This document shows positions 26,001 through 32,039 of a stretch of DNA of 38,384 bases, one piece after another. The notes beneath the pieces are model-generated. The model had not been told where the DNA came from. It did no database searches and was given only the letters and a program-made list of their open reading frames with translations. Position 1 is the first letter of the stretch. Each line of letters opens with the position of its first letter. The position numbers and the translations under genes were made by a program. The DNA comes from Phycisphaerales bacterium (lineage in GTDB: Bacteria; Planctomycetota; Phycisphaerae; Phycisphaerales; UBA1924), in assembly GCA_019750095.1 (NCBI GenBank), contig JAIEOW010000187.1, forward strand, positions 1 through 38,384, in the 5' to 3' direction.

Positions 26001-29000
26001 GCAAAGGTCGTGGCCCCGCCGCGGATCGTCACGTCATAGGTACTAGCGCCAAGGTTGACCGCGCCGGCGGAGCCGATGGAGATGTTCCCGGTACCGGTGG
26101 CTCGGCCGATGGTCAGGCGCCCGGTGGTCGAGAGATTCAAGAGATCGGCGGAACTCAGGGTGAAGTTCTGCCCGAGCGAGCCGATGCCGACTGTGTCGGC
26201 GTCATTGTCGGGCTGAAGCGTGATGTCGCCGGCGACGCCGACGGCTCCGACGACGGCAAGGTCCGGGGCGGTGACCGTGAGCGAGCCGGTGGAACTGGAC
26301 GCGCCCAGTGTGAGCGGCGCGGTCGCCACGATGCCCGTGGTGCCGCCGGAGCTGAAGCTGAGCGTGCCGCCGACGGCGGCGTTGATGGTCATGTTGCCCG
26401 CGCCGGCGATGGTGGCGTTGCCGCCCGAGCCGGTGGTGTTGACGTTGAAGATGGTCGGGCCGGTGAGCGTGCCGACGTTGATGTCGTCATCAGTGCCCTG
26501 GGTGGTGAAGCTGGCGGTGGTGCCGCCGACGATCAGCGAGGGGACGACGATGTTGCCAGCGGAGGTCGTGAGCGAGAGATTGCCGCCGACCGAGGAGAGG
26601 CCGTCGATCGTGAGCGTCTGGTTGTTGGTCAGGGTGACGTTGCCGCCGGTGCCCATGGTGTTGAGCAGGACATTTCCGGAGGCCTGCAGCTGGGAGATGG
26701 TGACGGAGGCGTTGCTGGCATTCACCGTAACAAACTCGGCATTGTTCGTCGAAACAGTGCTGTTGGCGGTGATGTTGCCGGCGGCGTTCAGACTGAAGAA
26801 TCCGGTCGTGGCGACCTGGCCGAGTTGGACGGCGGAGTCTGTGGCGACGAGGATGGACCCAGCGGCATCGGCGGACGAGGCGGTGTTGCGGCTGCGGAGC
26901 GTGAGCGTGGAGCCGAAGGTGTTGCCGCCGTTGTTCAAGAGAATGGTCGCACCGCCATCCAGTCGCGTGACAAAGACGCTGGACCCGGTCACGTCGACCG
27001 CGCCCGTCGCGGTGAGAGCGCCCCCGGTGCGGATATCGAGATTGCCGGTGACGTCGATGGTGGTGAAGTCGGCCTGAGCGGTCGAGTCGATGTTGAGGTT
27101 GCCGGCGGTGGTCGTGAGCGCGGCGAAAGACAGCGTTCCCGCGTTGGTGAGGGTGATGCTGCTGGCGGAGATTGCGCCGACGGTCAGGTTGCCGGTGTTG
27201 CTGATGTCGAGCGAGCCGGAGCCGGAGGAGGACAGGTTGGCGACGGCGGAATCGATTGAAGTCGCACCGGAGATGTTGAGCGCGAGGGTGCCCGCGGTGA
27301 TGTCGGTGGTGCCGGTGTTGTCGGCGACGCTGGTGCCCGTGAGGGTGAGCGTGCGCGCGGTGTTGAGGGCGATGGCGTTGTTGAACGTGATCGCGCCGCC
27401 GCGGAGGGCGAGGTTCAGGTTGCCCGCGCTCAGGTTGGTCGCGCCGCCGGAGCCGATGAGGATGTTGCCGGTGCCGGTGGCGGAGCCGATGGTGAGGGTC
27501 GCACCGGCGGGGGCGCTGATGTTGGCAAGGGTGGCGGAGGTGACTTCGAAGTCGCCTGAGCCGTTGTTGATGCGGATGATCGCCGCGTCGTTGGCCGGGC
27601 GGAGGGTGACGCCGCCGGAACCGGCGATGACCGAGCCGCTGATGGCGACACTGGAGCCCTGGAGCGTGACGCTGGACGCGCCGCCGCCGGTGTCGAGGGC
27701 CTGGGTGATGGAGATCGCGCCGGTGTTCAGGATGTTGGCGTTGCCGCCGCCGGTGGAGATGTTGAAGCTCTGGGTGTAGTTGACACCGGTGGTGGAGAAG
27801 TTGCCGCCGTTGAGCTGGATGGCGGACCCGATGAAGACGTTGCCGCTGGAGAGGTTGGTATCGATGTTGCCGGAGCCGTCGGCGTTGGCGAAGAGGTTGA
27901 GGTTGAGAGCACCGGCGCCTGTGGCGGTAATGCCGGAGTTGATGTTGACGTCGTTGGCAGCGCGGAGGGTGAGCGTGACGGTGGAGGGCAGGGTGAGGTT
28001 CAGCGTGGTGTTGAGGCTGATGTTGCCCTGATCGGTGCCGACGGAACCGGTGATGATGCTGACGCTGGTGCCGCCTTCGAGGGCGGTGCGGAGGACGGAG
28101 GCGTCGACGATGGCGGGGCTGACGGAGTTGTCTGGGTCGAAGATGCCGCCAGTGATGGCACCGCCGACGGTGTCGTCGCCGCCGGTGGGATCGTCGATGT
28201 TGACGTTCACCGGGTCGAGCAGCCATAGGCCGCCCTGACCATTGCGACCGGCCTTGGCTTCGACCTTGGCGCCGACGATGTTGAGATTGATCTTGCCGGA
28301 GGTTTCGATGAGCCCGCCGTCACCGCCGCGGCGGCCGCCGTTGGCCGAGGCCTGACCGAGGAAGTTGGTCGTGCTGTCGGACCAGACGACGATGGTGCCG
28401 CCGTCGCCCTTCTGGGTGGCGTTTGCGGAGATTGAGGAATCCGCATCGACGGTGGTGTTGGTGGCGTTTCGGAGGGTGCCGTTGCCCTGGTAGTCGCCGC
28501 CGATGAGCACCTCGCCACCGCCACGACGCCCGTCGGCGTTGACGGTGGCATTTTCAAGGGAGACGTTCTTGGCGGTGACCTGGATGGAACCGCCCTTGGA
28601 GTTGCCAAGGCCGCGGGTGTTGGAGGCGTCGAGCGTGCCGGAGACCTGGACGGTGGAATCACCCTGGCCCTCGATCTTGATGTTGCGAGCGGCGACGTTG
28701 CCGGTGTTGCGCACGGCGAGGGAGTACATGTCGCCTGCGACCATGAGCGCACGGCCCTTGGGCGCGCTGATGGTGCCGGAGTTGTCGACGCCGACGCCGG
28801 CCTTGGTTCCGGGCGTGCCCGCCTCGGTGGGCGCGGTATTGATGCGGACGGACATGACTCCGCCGCGTTCAGAGAGGGTGACCTCGTCGCCCGCGACCAT
28901 GGCGATGACGCCGCCGCGGGTGGCGAGGGCGCCGGTGTTGACGACGTTCTTGCCGACGAGGGCGGCGGCGAAGCGGGCGTCGATCTGGCCCGCGTTGGTG

Positions 29001-29506
29001 ACGCTGCCGGTGACGTCGGTGAAGCGGTTGAGCCCGGCCTGGAAGTCGCTGTTGGAGATGTTGCCGGCGGCGGCGTAGATGCCGCCGACGTTGACGATGG
29101 CGGTGGGGCCGAAGATCACGCCGGCGCGATTGGCGAAGTAGACGATGCCGTTGGCCTTCAGCGTGCCATCGATGGTGGTGGGCGCGTCGCCCTTGATGCG
29201 GTTGAGCACGCGGGCATTGGCATTGGGCTGGACGAAGCGGACGGTCTCGTTGGCACCGATGTTGAACCGGGTGTAGTCGATGATCGTGCGATCACCGGCG
29301 CGGATGATCGTGGTGTTGCCGTTCTGTCTGATGGTCGCGTTGCCCGCAGCGACGTTGGCCCCTTCTGGACCGGCAAGGGCGGAGGCGGGAAGGATGGCGG
29401 AAAGAACGAGCGCAACGCCGCTCCCGCTCACGAAACGGAACTTGCCGAGGCCAAGACCGATCACCCGTCCATTGGTCGTCGGCCGAACGCTTGTCGTGCT
29501 GGTCAT
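20012..29506 (-). CDS. TpsA-type giant exoprotein (filamentous haemagglutinin-like)
   Basis: A 3164-residue secreted protein. A long signal sequence (to about 46, ending LPASALAG) precedes a TPS secretion domain (about 50-260) with NGNTTIIRAGDRTIIDYTRF, TVRFVQPNANARVLNRI and the NPNG-like ANGIVYFANRAGVIFGP. The bulk is Thr/Ser/Asn/Gly-rich beta-helix repeat. A unit of roughly 440-460 residues starting at G(D/N/G)(I/V)TL(Q/R)P(D/A)ND occurs three times, and shorter units with GTIGLG ... GDL-IS-AEL occur at least four times later. The last 200 or so residues are charged and helical, with no toxin motif I can name. Proteins of this kind act as adhesins or in contact-dependent competition. The ATG at 29506 has GGAG seven bases before it; the gene follows its transporter tpsB by 210 bases. 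Confidence 0.93.
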   Translation of the reverse strand: MTSTTSVRPTTNGRVIGLGLGKFRFVSGSGVALVLSAILPASALAGPEGANVAAGNATIRQNGNTTIIRAGDRTIIDYTRFNIGANETVRFVQPNANARVLNRIKGDAPTTIDGTLKANGIVYFANRAGVIFGPTAIVNVGGIYAAAGNISNSDFQAGLNRFTDVTGSVTNAGQIDARFAAALVGKNVVNTGALATRGGVIAMVAGDEVTLSERGGVMSVRINTAPTEAGTPGTKAGVGVDNSGTISAPKGRALMVAGDMYSLAVRNTGNVAARNIKIEGQGDSTVQVSGTLDASNTRGLGNSKGGSIQVTAKNVSLENATVNADGRRGGGEVLIGGDYQGNGTLRNATNTTVDADSSISANATQKGDGGTIVVWSDSTTNFLGQASANGGRRGGDGGLIETSGKINLNIVGAKVEAKAGRNGQGGLWLLDPVNVNIDDPTGGDDTVGGAITGGIFDPDNSVSPAIVDASVLRTALEGGTSVSIITGSVGTDQGNISLNTTLNLTLPSTVTLTLRAANDVNINSGITATGAGALNLNLFANADGSGNIDTNLSSGNVFIGSAIQLNGGNFSTTGVNYTQSFNISTGGGNANILNTGAISITQALDTGGGASSVTLQGSSVAISGSVIAGSGGVTLRPANDAAIIRINNGSGDFEVTSATLANISAPAGATLTIGSATGTGNILIGSGGATNLSAGNLNLALRGGAITFNNAIALNTARTLTLTGTSVADNTGTTDITAGTLALNISGATSIDSAVANLSSSGSGSLDISNTGNLTVGAISASSITLTNAGTLSFAALTTTAGNLNIDSTAQADFTTIDVTGNLDIRTGGALTATGAVDVTGSSVFVTRLDGGATILLNNGGNTFGSTLTLRSRNTASSADAAGSILVATDSAVQLGQVATTGFFSLNAAGNITANSTVSTNNAEFVTVNASNASVTISQLQASGNVLLNTMGTGGNVTLTNNQTLTIDGLSSVGGNLSLTTSAGNIVVPSLIVGGTTASFTTQGTDDDINVGTLTGPTIFNVNTTGSGGNATIAGAGNMTINAAVGGTLSFSSGGTTGIVATAPLTLGASSSTGSLTVTAPDLAVVGAVGVAGDITLQPDNDADTVGIGSLGQNFTLSSADLLNLSTTGRLTIGRATGTGNISIGSAGAVNLGASTYDVTIRGGATTFAGALTLTNNKNLTLNVASVADTNVGTDFTSSSGSLTLNTTGGASLDAAIGTLNASTVGGALDLSNTGSLSVAALSTGGLTLDTTDTINFTGNTGVTGNLDVRSGGTITSTNQFTVSGSSTFVSRLDGGAGISLTNAANNFGSTLTVRSRNSAANADDAGPITVVSTGPLTLGQVATTNTFNATAGGAITSTGTVRTGAANLSTGTTGGSITLNQLQSAGTVTVNTTGTGDVILTNNQALTLGNASTVGRNLSLTTTSGNLNVPNLTVNGTVTLATQGSGDDISAGNFSGATSFNITTTGAGGDATFGSTAGIDAAVNIGGQLNFNATTFAQIASVGNLTVGTGSAGASIQITAPDLSIATSLMAGGNITLQPDNDTDTISLNNVGGDFSLSAADLANISTTGTVTIGRAGGTGGTNLGSLGDINLAMTTYDLLIRGGLLTFNGGLTLSDDSLLTINTLNGVVSPNAGTDVTIGGANGRLLVLSSNGATLSGSVNTLAALISGGSFNYTSSGAVTIGSISANSGVSVSGGGDAIINTVGDITLANSVSAAGSGGVNITSTAGSVIIQTGSTIQSQLGVVTVSASGDISAPADNTPHISGTTINLTSTLGTIGAGNTLRTQSLSLSASGDTGVNIAHTGSVDATLNAASGIVTFASTGALNTGGNWTAQSFQINASGNIGIAHNVSATAGSATFAASGGSFSITSGDTLSVAGGNLNIRATDISIDGLISNAAGSVFITRDTLGTIGVGEGTGDMLITKAELANITALLLGIGDTNTTRINVRNVQLADLTGITEIGFNAGADTGDVSFAGPAQVFRAMFAQADDSIIVDTDISATQGNLSLTANTDAMTDADNDRIAIANNVTISTASPSGGSVSLIAAGIVGAGSFVINSNAGLTINSPISAVNNLNLIARGGIVINAPGSGQTINISANDGVTISDDLTNNAGPTVINADADNNGNGTFTLAAGKTLNTTNNNLSVTAADAVLDGTINAGTATVSFTRSTAGTIGLGLGAGDLQISNAELSRITAGTLSLGSELISSINVDSVVAMDTANISALFILLAGDVSILNSFHTSSASLAIARALDGSIGLGQATGDMTLSNAELLAITTNNLQIGGGGTRNITVNGVQLSDLAGTTGNINFISGQTLTFQSNASTFRNLTATAVDGILVNANLSTSAGDLNLNGDTNNAANTQDGISIASNRTLSASGGNLVLRSQTGGISGSGSATLESDGNVDLRDDLTTSGITTIRADKDADGTGNLILASGRTINASGSDISISAADAILDGSINAGAGSLTITRSTAGTIGLGSATGDLTISGAELGRIIATDLTIGSAVVTQLTVNNVTATNSNAIAGTANLVARQITFNGTGSTFNQLDARASEGMVVDVDLLTDLGNMRLDGNSDGVGSEFIRLGGGLAAAIPPASGGTITSPFNITLASDVQLSAATINFTGRDFNFLGKVDSAGSTARSLNLVSFGGGLTTFRGDVGTSGRLFTITTNEDGATRLFGRIQTNGTITFNDSVRIIEDTIIDVAGGGGVLFNSFVATGADAAAERSLTVLTARSTNEGAINFPLISFARNVGQSRALSNLFLNYTPSANGRANVPGVATIIFRNRAADGTIVRTPNPLPDFTVNLTGTFRMGQNEKLTAGGGLSITAPTAAFLGDIVTLRSLRVNSPAITLNRRVGGRLLGDQGGFGTDVGLDFVSGGDFDFSSVPVAAGTGRNPTFGTTDGGGDARGTLSTFLFQSFGDILPTLINSSGATLRTLDLKSEGPTNTNIATTIAGAIPRESRTNDVGQDTTVSQALFEEIKQLGINPRNPTSGELLDQLSGSATFDDFPRRSPPTAEDFTTVVNRLPADRVTDLLLTYDNVMRKPLLDEGGNPVLDENGKAQRADRRKEILDTLNASVRRYLESTGAKGDVDPAQFRAFLESDAKEAQSLEFVQQFEVLLDKLDQIGLTSREIIQAKASMLRSVRPRGFRTIEQFETMIRANSTKTARASR
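22000..24000 (-). repeat. GTIGLG/AEL short repeats in TpsA
   Basis: At protein level, units of about 60-80 residues share GTIG(L/V)G ... GD(L/M) ... (A)EL ... I. Examples are GTIGVGEGTGDMLITKAEL, GTIGLGLGAGDLQISNAEL, GSIGLGQATGDMTLSNAEL and GTIGLGSATGDLTISGAEL. They are probably successive turns of the beta-helix. Coordinates are approximate. Confidence 0.6.
24905..27620 (-). repeat. Three long tandem modules in TpsA
   Basis: Modules of about 462 and 441 residues begin at protein segments GGVTLRPANDA (near 27615), GDITLQPDNDA (near 26228) and GNITLQPDNDT (near 24906). Each is followed by similar text (ATLANIS or ADL(L/A)N(L/I)S, then TIGxAxGTG). The third module changes course after about 100 residues. 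Confidence 0.6.
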
Positions 29507-29716
29507 CGAATGCTCCGGTCTGTCCTGAAGCGGTTGTGCGATTCAGGGATGTATGCGCTGAAAACGGGGGGGCGGTTCACACACACTGCATGACGAAGTC
29601 CTGAGTATCCACTGACTTCGCGAAACCTGGCAAACTCCAACGGCAGGGTGTGCGGGGAAGAAGACGCTGTGCTGAGAACACTGCTTGAAGAGTCTGGGAG
29701 TCGAGTGCGGGGTGGG
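29507..29716. other. Gap between tpsB and tpsA
   Basis: No gene. It holds the tpsA ribosome-binding region and an inverted repeat (CGAAGTC at 29594-29600, GACTTCG at 29614-29620, 13-base loop) that could attenuate or punctuate tpsB-tpsA transcription. There is no T-run. Confidence 0.35.
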
Positions 29717-31828
29717 TCAGAAGAGGAGCGTGGCGACAAAGTGGACGCGGCTTGCACCGGACTTCACCTGGCCGTCGATCTCATCGAGGGCCCACCCGAA
29801 ATCTGTACGAATGTTCAGGTAGCGCTTGTAGCTGAACTCGAATCCAAATCCGGCACCGAGGAGAGATTCGTCGCTCTCAAAGCTCTGGCGGTTGGAGTTG
29901 ATGGCCTTTCCGGCATCAACGAAGCCCTTGGCGATGAGGTCCCAATCGGCTCGGCCGTAGGGCTGCTGGGGGGTGTACCGGAAGGTCTCGCCGAAGAGCT
30001 TGCCGGGCTCAGAGTCGTAGCCGAGGGCCTGGGGGATGTGGAGGCGATACTCGGCGGAGCCGAGGATGACGGTGTCACCCGCGACGATGGATTCCGGATA
30101 GCCGCGGACGGTATAGGCACCGCCGAGGACCTGTTCAAAGTTGGGAACCAGCCGGTTGTCAAAGGCGTGCTGGCCGCGGAAGGCGAGGAGGACTTCGTGG
30201 GCGAGGGTGGCGTTGCCGCTGGGCGAGGTGTCGTTCCAGCTTTCGCCGAAGATGATGGGGTCGAGATAGAAGGCGTGGGTGGCGTCCCACTGGAAGACGG
30301 TCCAGTTCTCATCGACCTGGAGGCGGCCGAGTTTTTCGATCTCTGTGCGGTCGGTGCCGATGATGTCGCCAGAGTTGAACTCCAGCCCGATCGACGCGCT
30401 GGTGGTGGCGGTCTGGGTGGACCGCTCAACCCGCAGACCGAAGTTGGGGAGGAGGAAGCTCTCTTCGCCCTCGATCCCGACGGCCTTGTTGTTCACGCTG
30501 ACGTTCTGGTAGCGGAGACCGGCGTAGGCGTCGAGAAAGAGCTCGCGATACTGGTAGAGGTTGGCGACAAGCTCGCCGCCGAAGGTGAAGCCGTCACCCT
30601 CGAACTCTTCGCCGGCGAAGCCGACGTCGGAGGCGGTGAACTGGTTGTACGAGCCGAAGACGCGGCCCTTGATGACGTCGCCCCAGAGCGGACGCTCATA
30701 GGACAAGCTGACGGCATGAGAAGCGTCGAAGCCCGCGGTGACATAGTCAATCGACAGGATGTCGTCGGCACCGGTGAGTTGGTTGTTCTGATACCCGAAG
30801 CGCTCGCGCCACTCGTTGGTCGTCTTCGTGCCGGTGTTGGAGACCTGGAAGTAGAGCAGCCAGGGCTTGTTCTCGTTCACCAGGAAGTCCAGCGCGAGCT
30901 TGTCCGGCTCGGCGGCAGCGGCGATCGCGAGATCGACCCGGCGCCCCGGGTGACGATTCAGACGGAAGACATAGTCGTCCAGCACGTCCTTCTCGATGAT
31001 GTCCAGACGCTCTTCGTCGTCGGGATGGAAGATCTGCACAGGGGAGAAGTCGAGAATCTTGGCATGTTCCTCGGCGTTCACGCGACGCTCGAAGGGAATG
31101 CGATCGCCGAAGGCCAGCGTGCGGAGTTCGCCCACGAGCGCAACCTTGATGAGCAGCGTGATGGCGGTCTGGCCGGGCTTGCGGACGTCTTTGCCCCAGG
31201 CCGGATCGTTCTCGCCGGGGGGCGCGAATTCGGTCTCGATCGGGGTGACGACGACGCCGATGATCCCGCGCTGGTTCATCTCGTCCAGCAGGGCCTTGGA
31301 AACTTCGAAGATGGCGCGGCTGGACCATCGCTGCGGGGCGCGAAGAGAGACCTCCTCGATGGAGATGGTCTCTTTCTCGACGTTGCCGCCGGGGCTGACA
31401 TAGCCGGCATCGGTGCGGCCAAGAGTGACCTCGCGCTTGACGAGGTCATCGATCGACGGAAGCGAGGGATGATCCAGACCGTATTTGATGACGATCGCGC
31501 CGACGAGATACGCCGGGGCCTCGGGGTCGGCCTCCATCACGGGCTTGGCATTGTTGGATGCCGGAGCGGGCTTGGCTTCTGGCTCGGCCTTCTTGACGGC
31601 GGCTTCCGTCGGATTCTCGACGCGATTGGGCTCGGGCATCACGAAGTCGGGCTTGGGGGCCTCGGGCTTGCCCGGCGGGGGCGCGTCGGGGCGCGAACCG
31701 GGGGCCGTCTGCGCGAGGGTTGCGCTGGAAAGGAAAGAACTGGCGAGACCGGCGCACGCGAACAGTGCCAAGGCGTGGCGGGTGGAGAGACGAGCAGAGA
31801 ACTTGAGGCCACGGGACGGGGTGGGCAT
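29717..31828 (-). CDS. TpsB-type outer-membrane transporter (ShlB/FhaC family)
   Basis: A 703-residue Omp85-superfamily protein. A signal peptide (about 1-40, ending SSATLAQ) is followed by a Pro/Lys/Glu-rich stretch (about 42-100), POTRA-like periplasmic domains (about 105-310) and a C-terminal beta-barrel with the VRGYPE loop motif (about residue 575) and a final aromatic-ended strand (VHFVATLLF). TpsB pores export a TpsA partner across the outer membrane after recognising its TPS domain; the partner here is the next gene. ATG 31828 is chosen because AAGGAG (31835-31840) lies six bases before it and a signal peptide follows; the frame extends to 31960. The long proline-rich lead is unusual for FhaC types. 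The pair is inserted between T6SS genes. Confidence 0.93.
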   Translation of the reverse strand: MPTPSRGLKFSARLSTRHALALFACAGLASSFLSSATLAQTAPGSRPDAPPPGKPEAPKPDFVMPEPNRVENPTEAAVKKAEPEAKPAPASNNAKPVMEADPEAPAYLVGAIVIKYGLDHPSLPSIDDLVKREVTLGRTDAGYVSPGGNVEKETISIEEVSLRAPQRWSSRAIFEVSKALLDEMNQRGIIGVVVTPIETEFAPPGENDPAWGKDVRKPGQTAITLLIKVALVGELRTLAFGDRIPFERRVNAEEHAKILDFSPVQIFHPDDEERLDIIEKDVLDDYVFRLNRHPGRRVDLAIAAAAEPDKLALDFLVNENKPWLLYFQVSNTGTKTTNEWRERFGYQNNQLTGADDILSIDYVTAGFDASHAVSLSYERPLWGDVIKGRVFGSYNQFTASDVGFAGEEFEGDGFTFGGELVANLYQYRELFLDAYAGLRYQNVSVNNKAVGIEGEESFLLPNFGLRVERSTQTATTSASIGLEFNSGDIIGTDRTEIEKLGRLQVDENWTVFQWDATHAFYLDPIIFGESWNDTSPSGNATLAHEVLLAFRGQHAFDNRLVPNFEQVLGGAYTVRGYPESIVAGDTVILGSAEYRLHIPQALGYDSEPGKLFGETFRYTPQQPYGRADWDLIAKGFVDAGKAINSNRQSFESDESLLGAGFGFEFSYKRYLNIRTDFGWALDEIDGQVKSGASRVHFVATLLF

Positions 31829-31912
31829 GAACCGCTCCTTATCGCGTCGCCCATGATCAGGGGCGGCGACGCGGATCGCGAACACTGGGCAGAATCCTGA
31901 GACACAACGTCG

Positions 31913-31932
31913 CCCGCGCGAAGGTGCGCGGG
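31913..31932 (-). promoter_or_regulatory. Hairpin in tpsB leader
   Basis: CCCGCGC (31913-31919) pairs with GCGCGGG (31926-31932) around a 6-base loop, between the candidate promoter and the tpsB ribosome-binding site. Confidence 0.35.
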
Positions 31933-31958
31933 TTTCCCAGATCATCACGAAGTGGCAC

Positions 31959-31988
31959 ACCGTACCGGATGGGACCCGAATCCGTCAA
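31959..31988 (-). promoter_or_regulatory. Possible sigma-70-like promoter of tpsB
   Basis: On the minus strand TTGACG (31983-31988) and TACGGT (31959-31964) are separated by 18 bases. The -35 element is good (5 of 6), the -10 is poor (3 of 6). It would give a leader of about 125 bases. Found by eye. Confidence 0.3.
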
Positions 31989-32039
31989 GTCCGGAGGCGG
32001 TTCAAAATGGATTTGGCTGGATTTCCCGAAACCGCAAAT

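Larger units (their letters stand above)
31829..32039. other. Gap between tagF-tagR fusion and tpsB
   Basis: No gene. It contains a possible promoter for tpsB (31959-31988) and a 7-pair stem in the leader (31913-31932). Confidence 0.4.

Noticed and set aside
29648-31900. 750-codon plus-strand reading frame opposite tpsB
   Set aside because: It is antisense to a clear Omp85 protein in phase; its translation is Gly/Val/Asp/Glu-rich mirror sequence with no family likeness, as usual in high-GC DNA.
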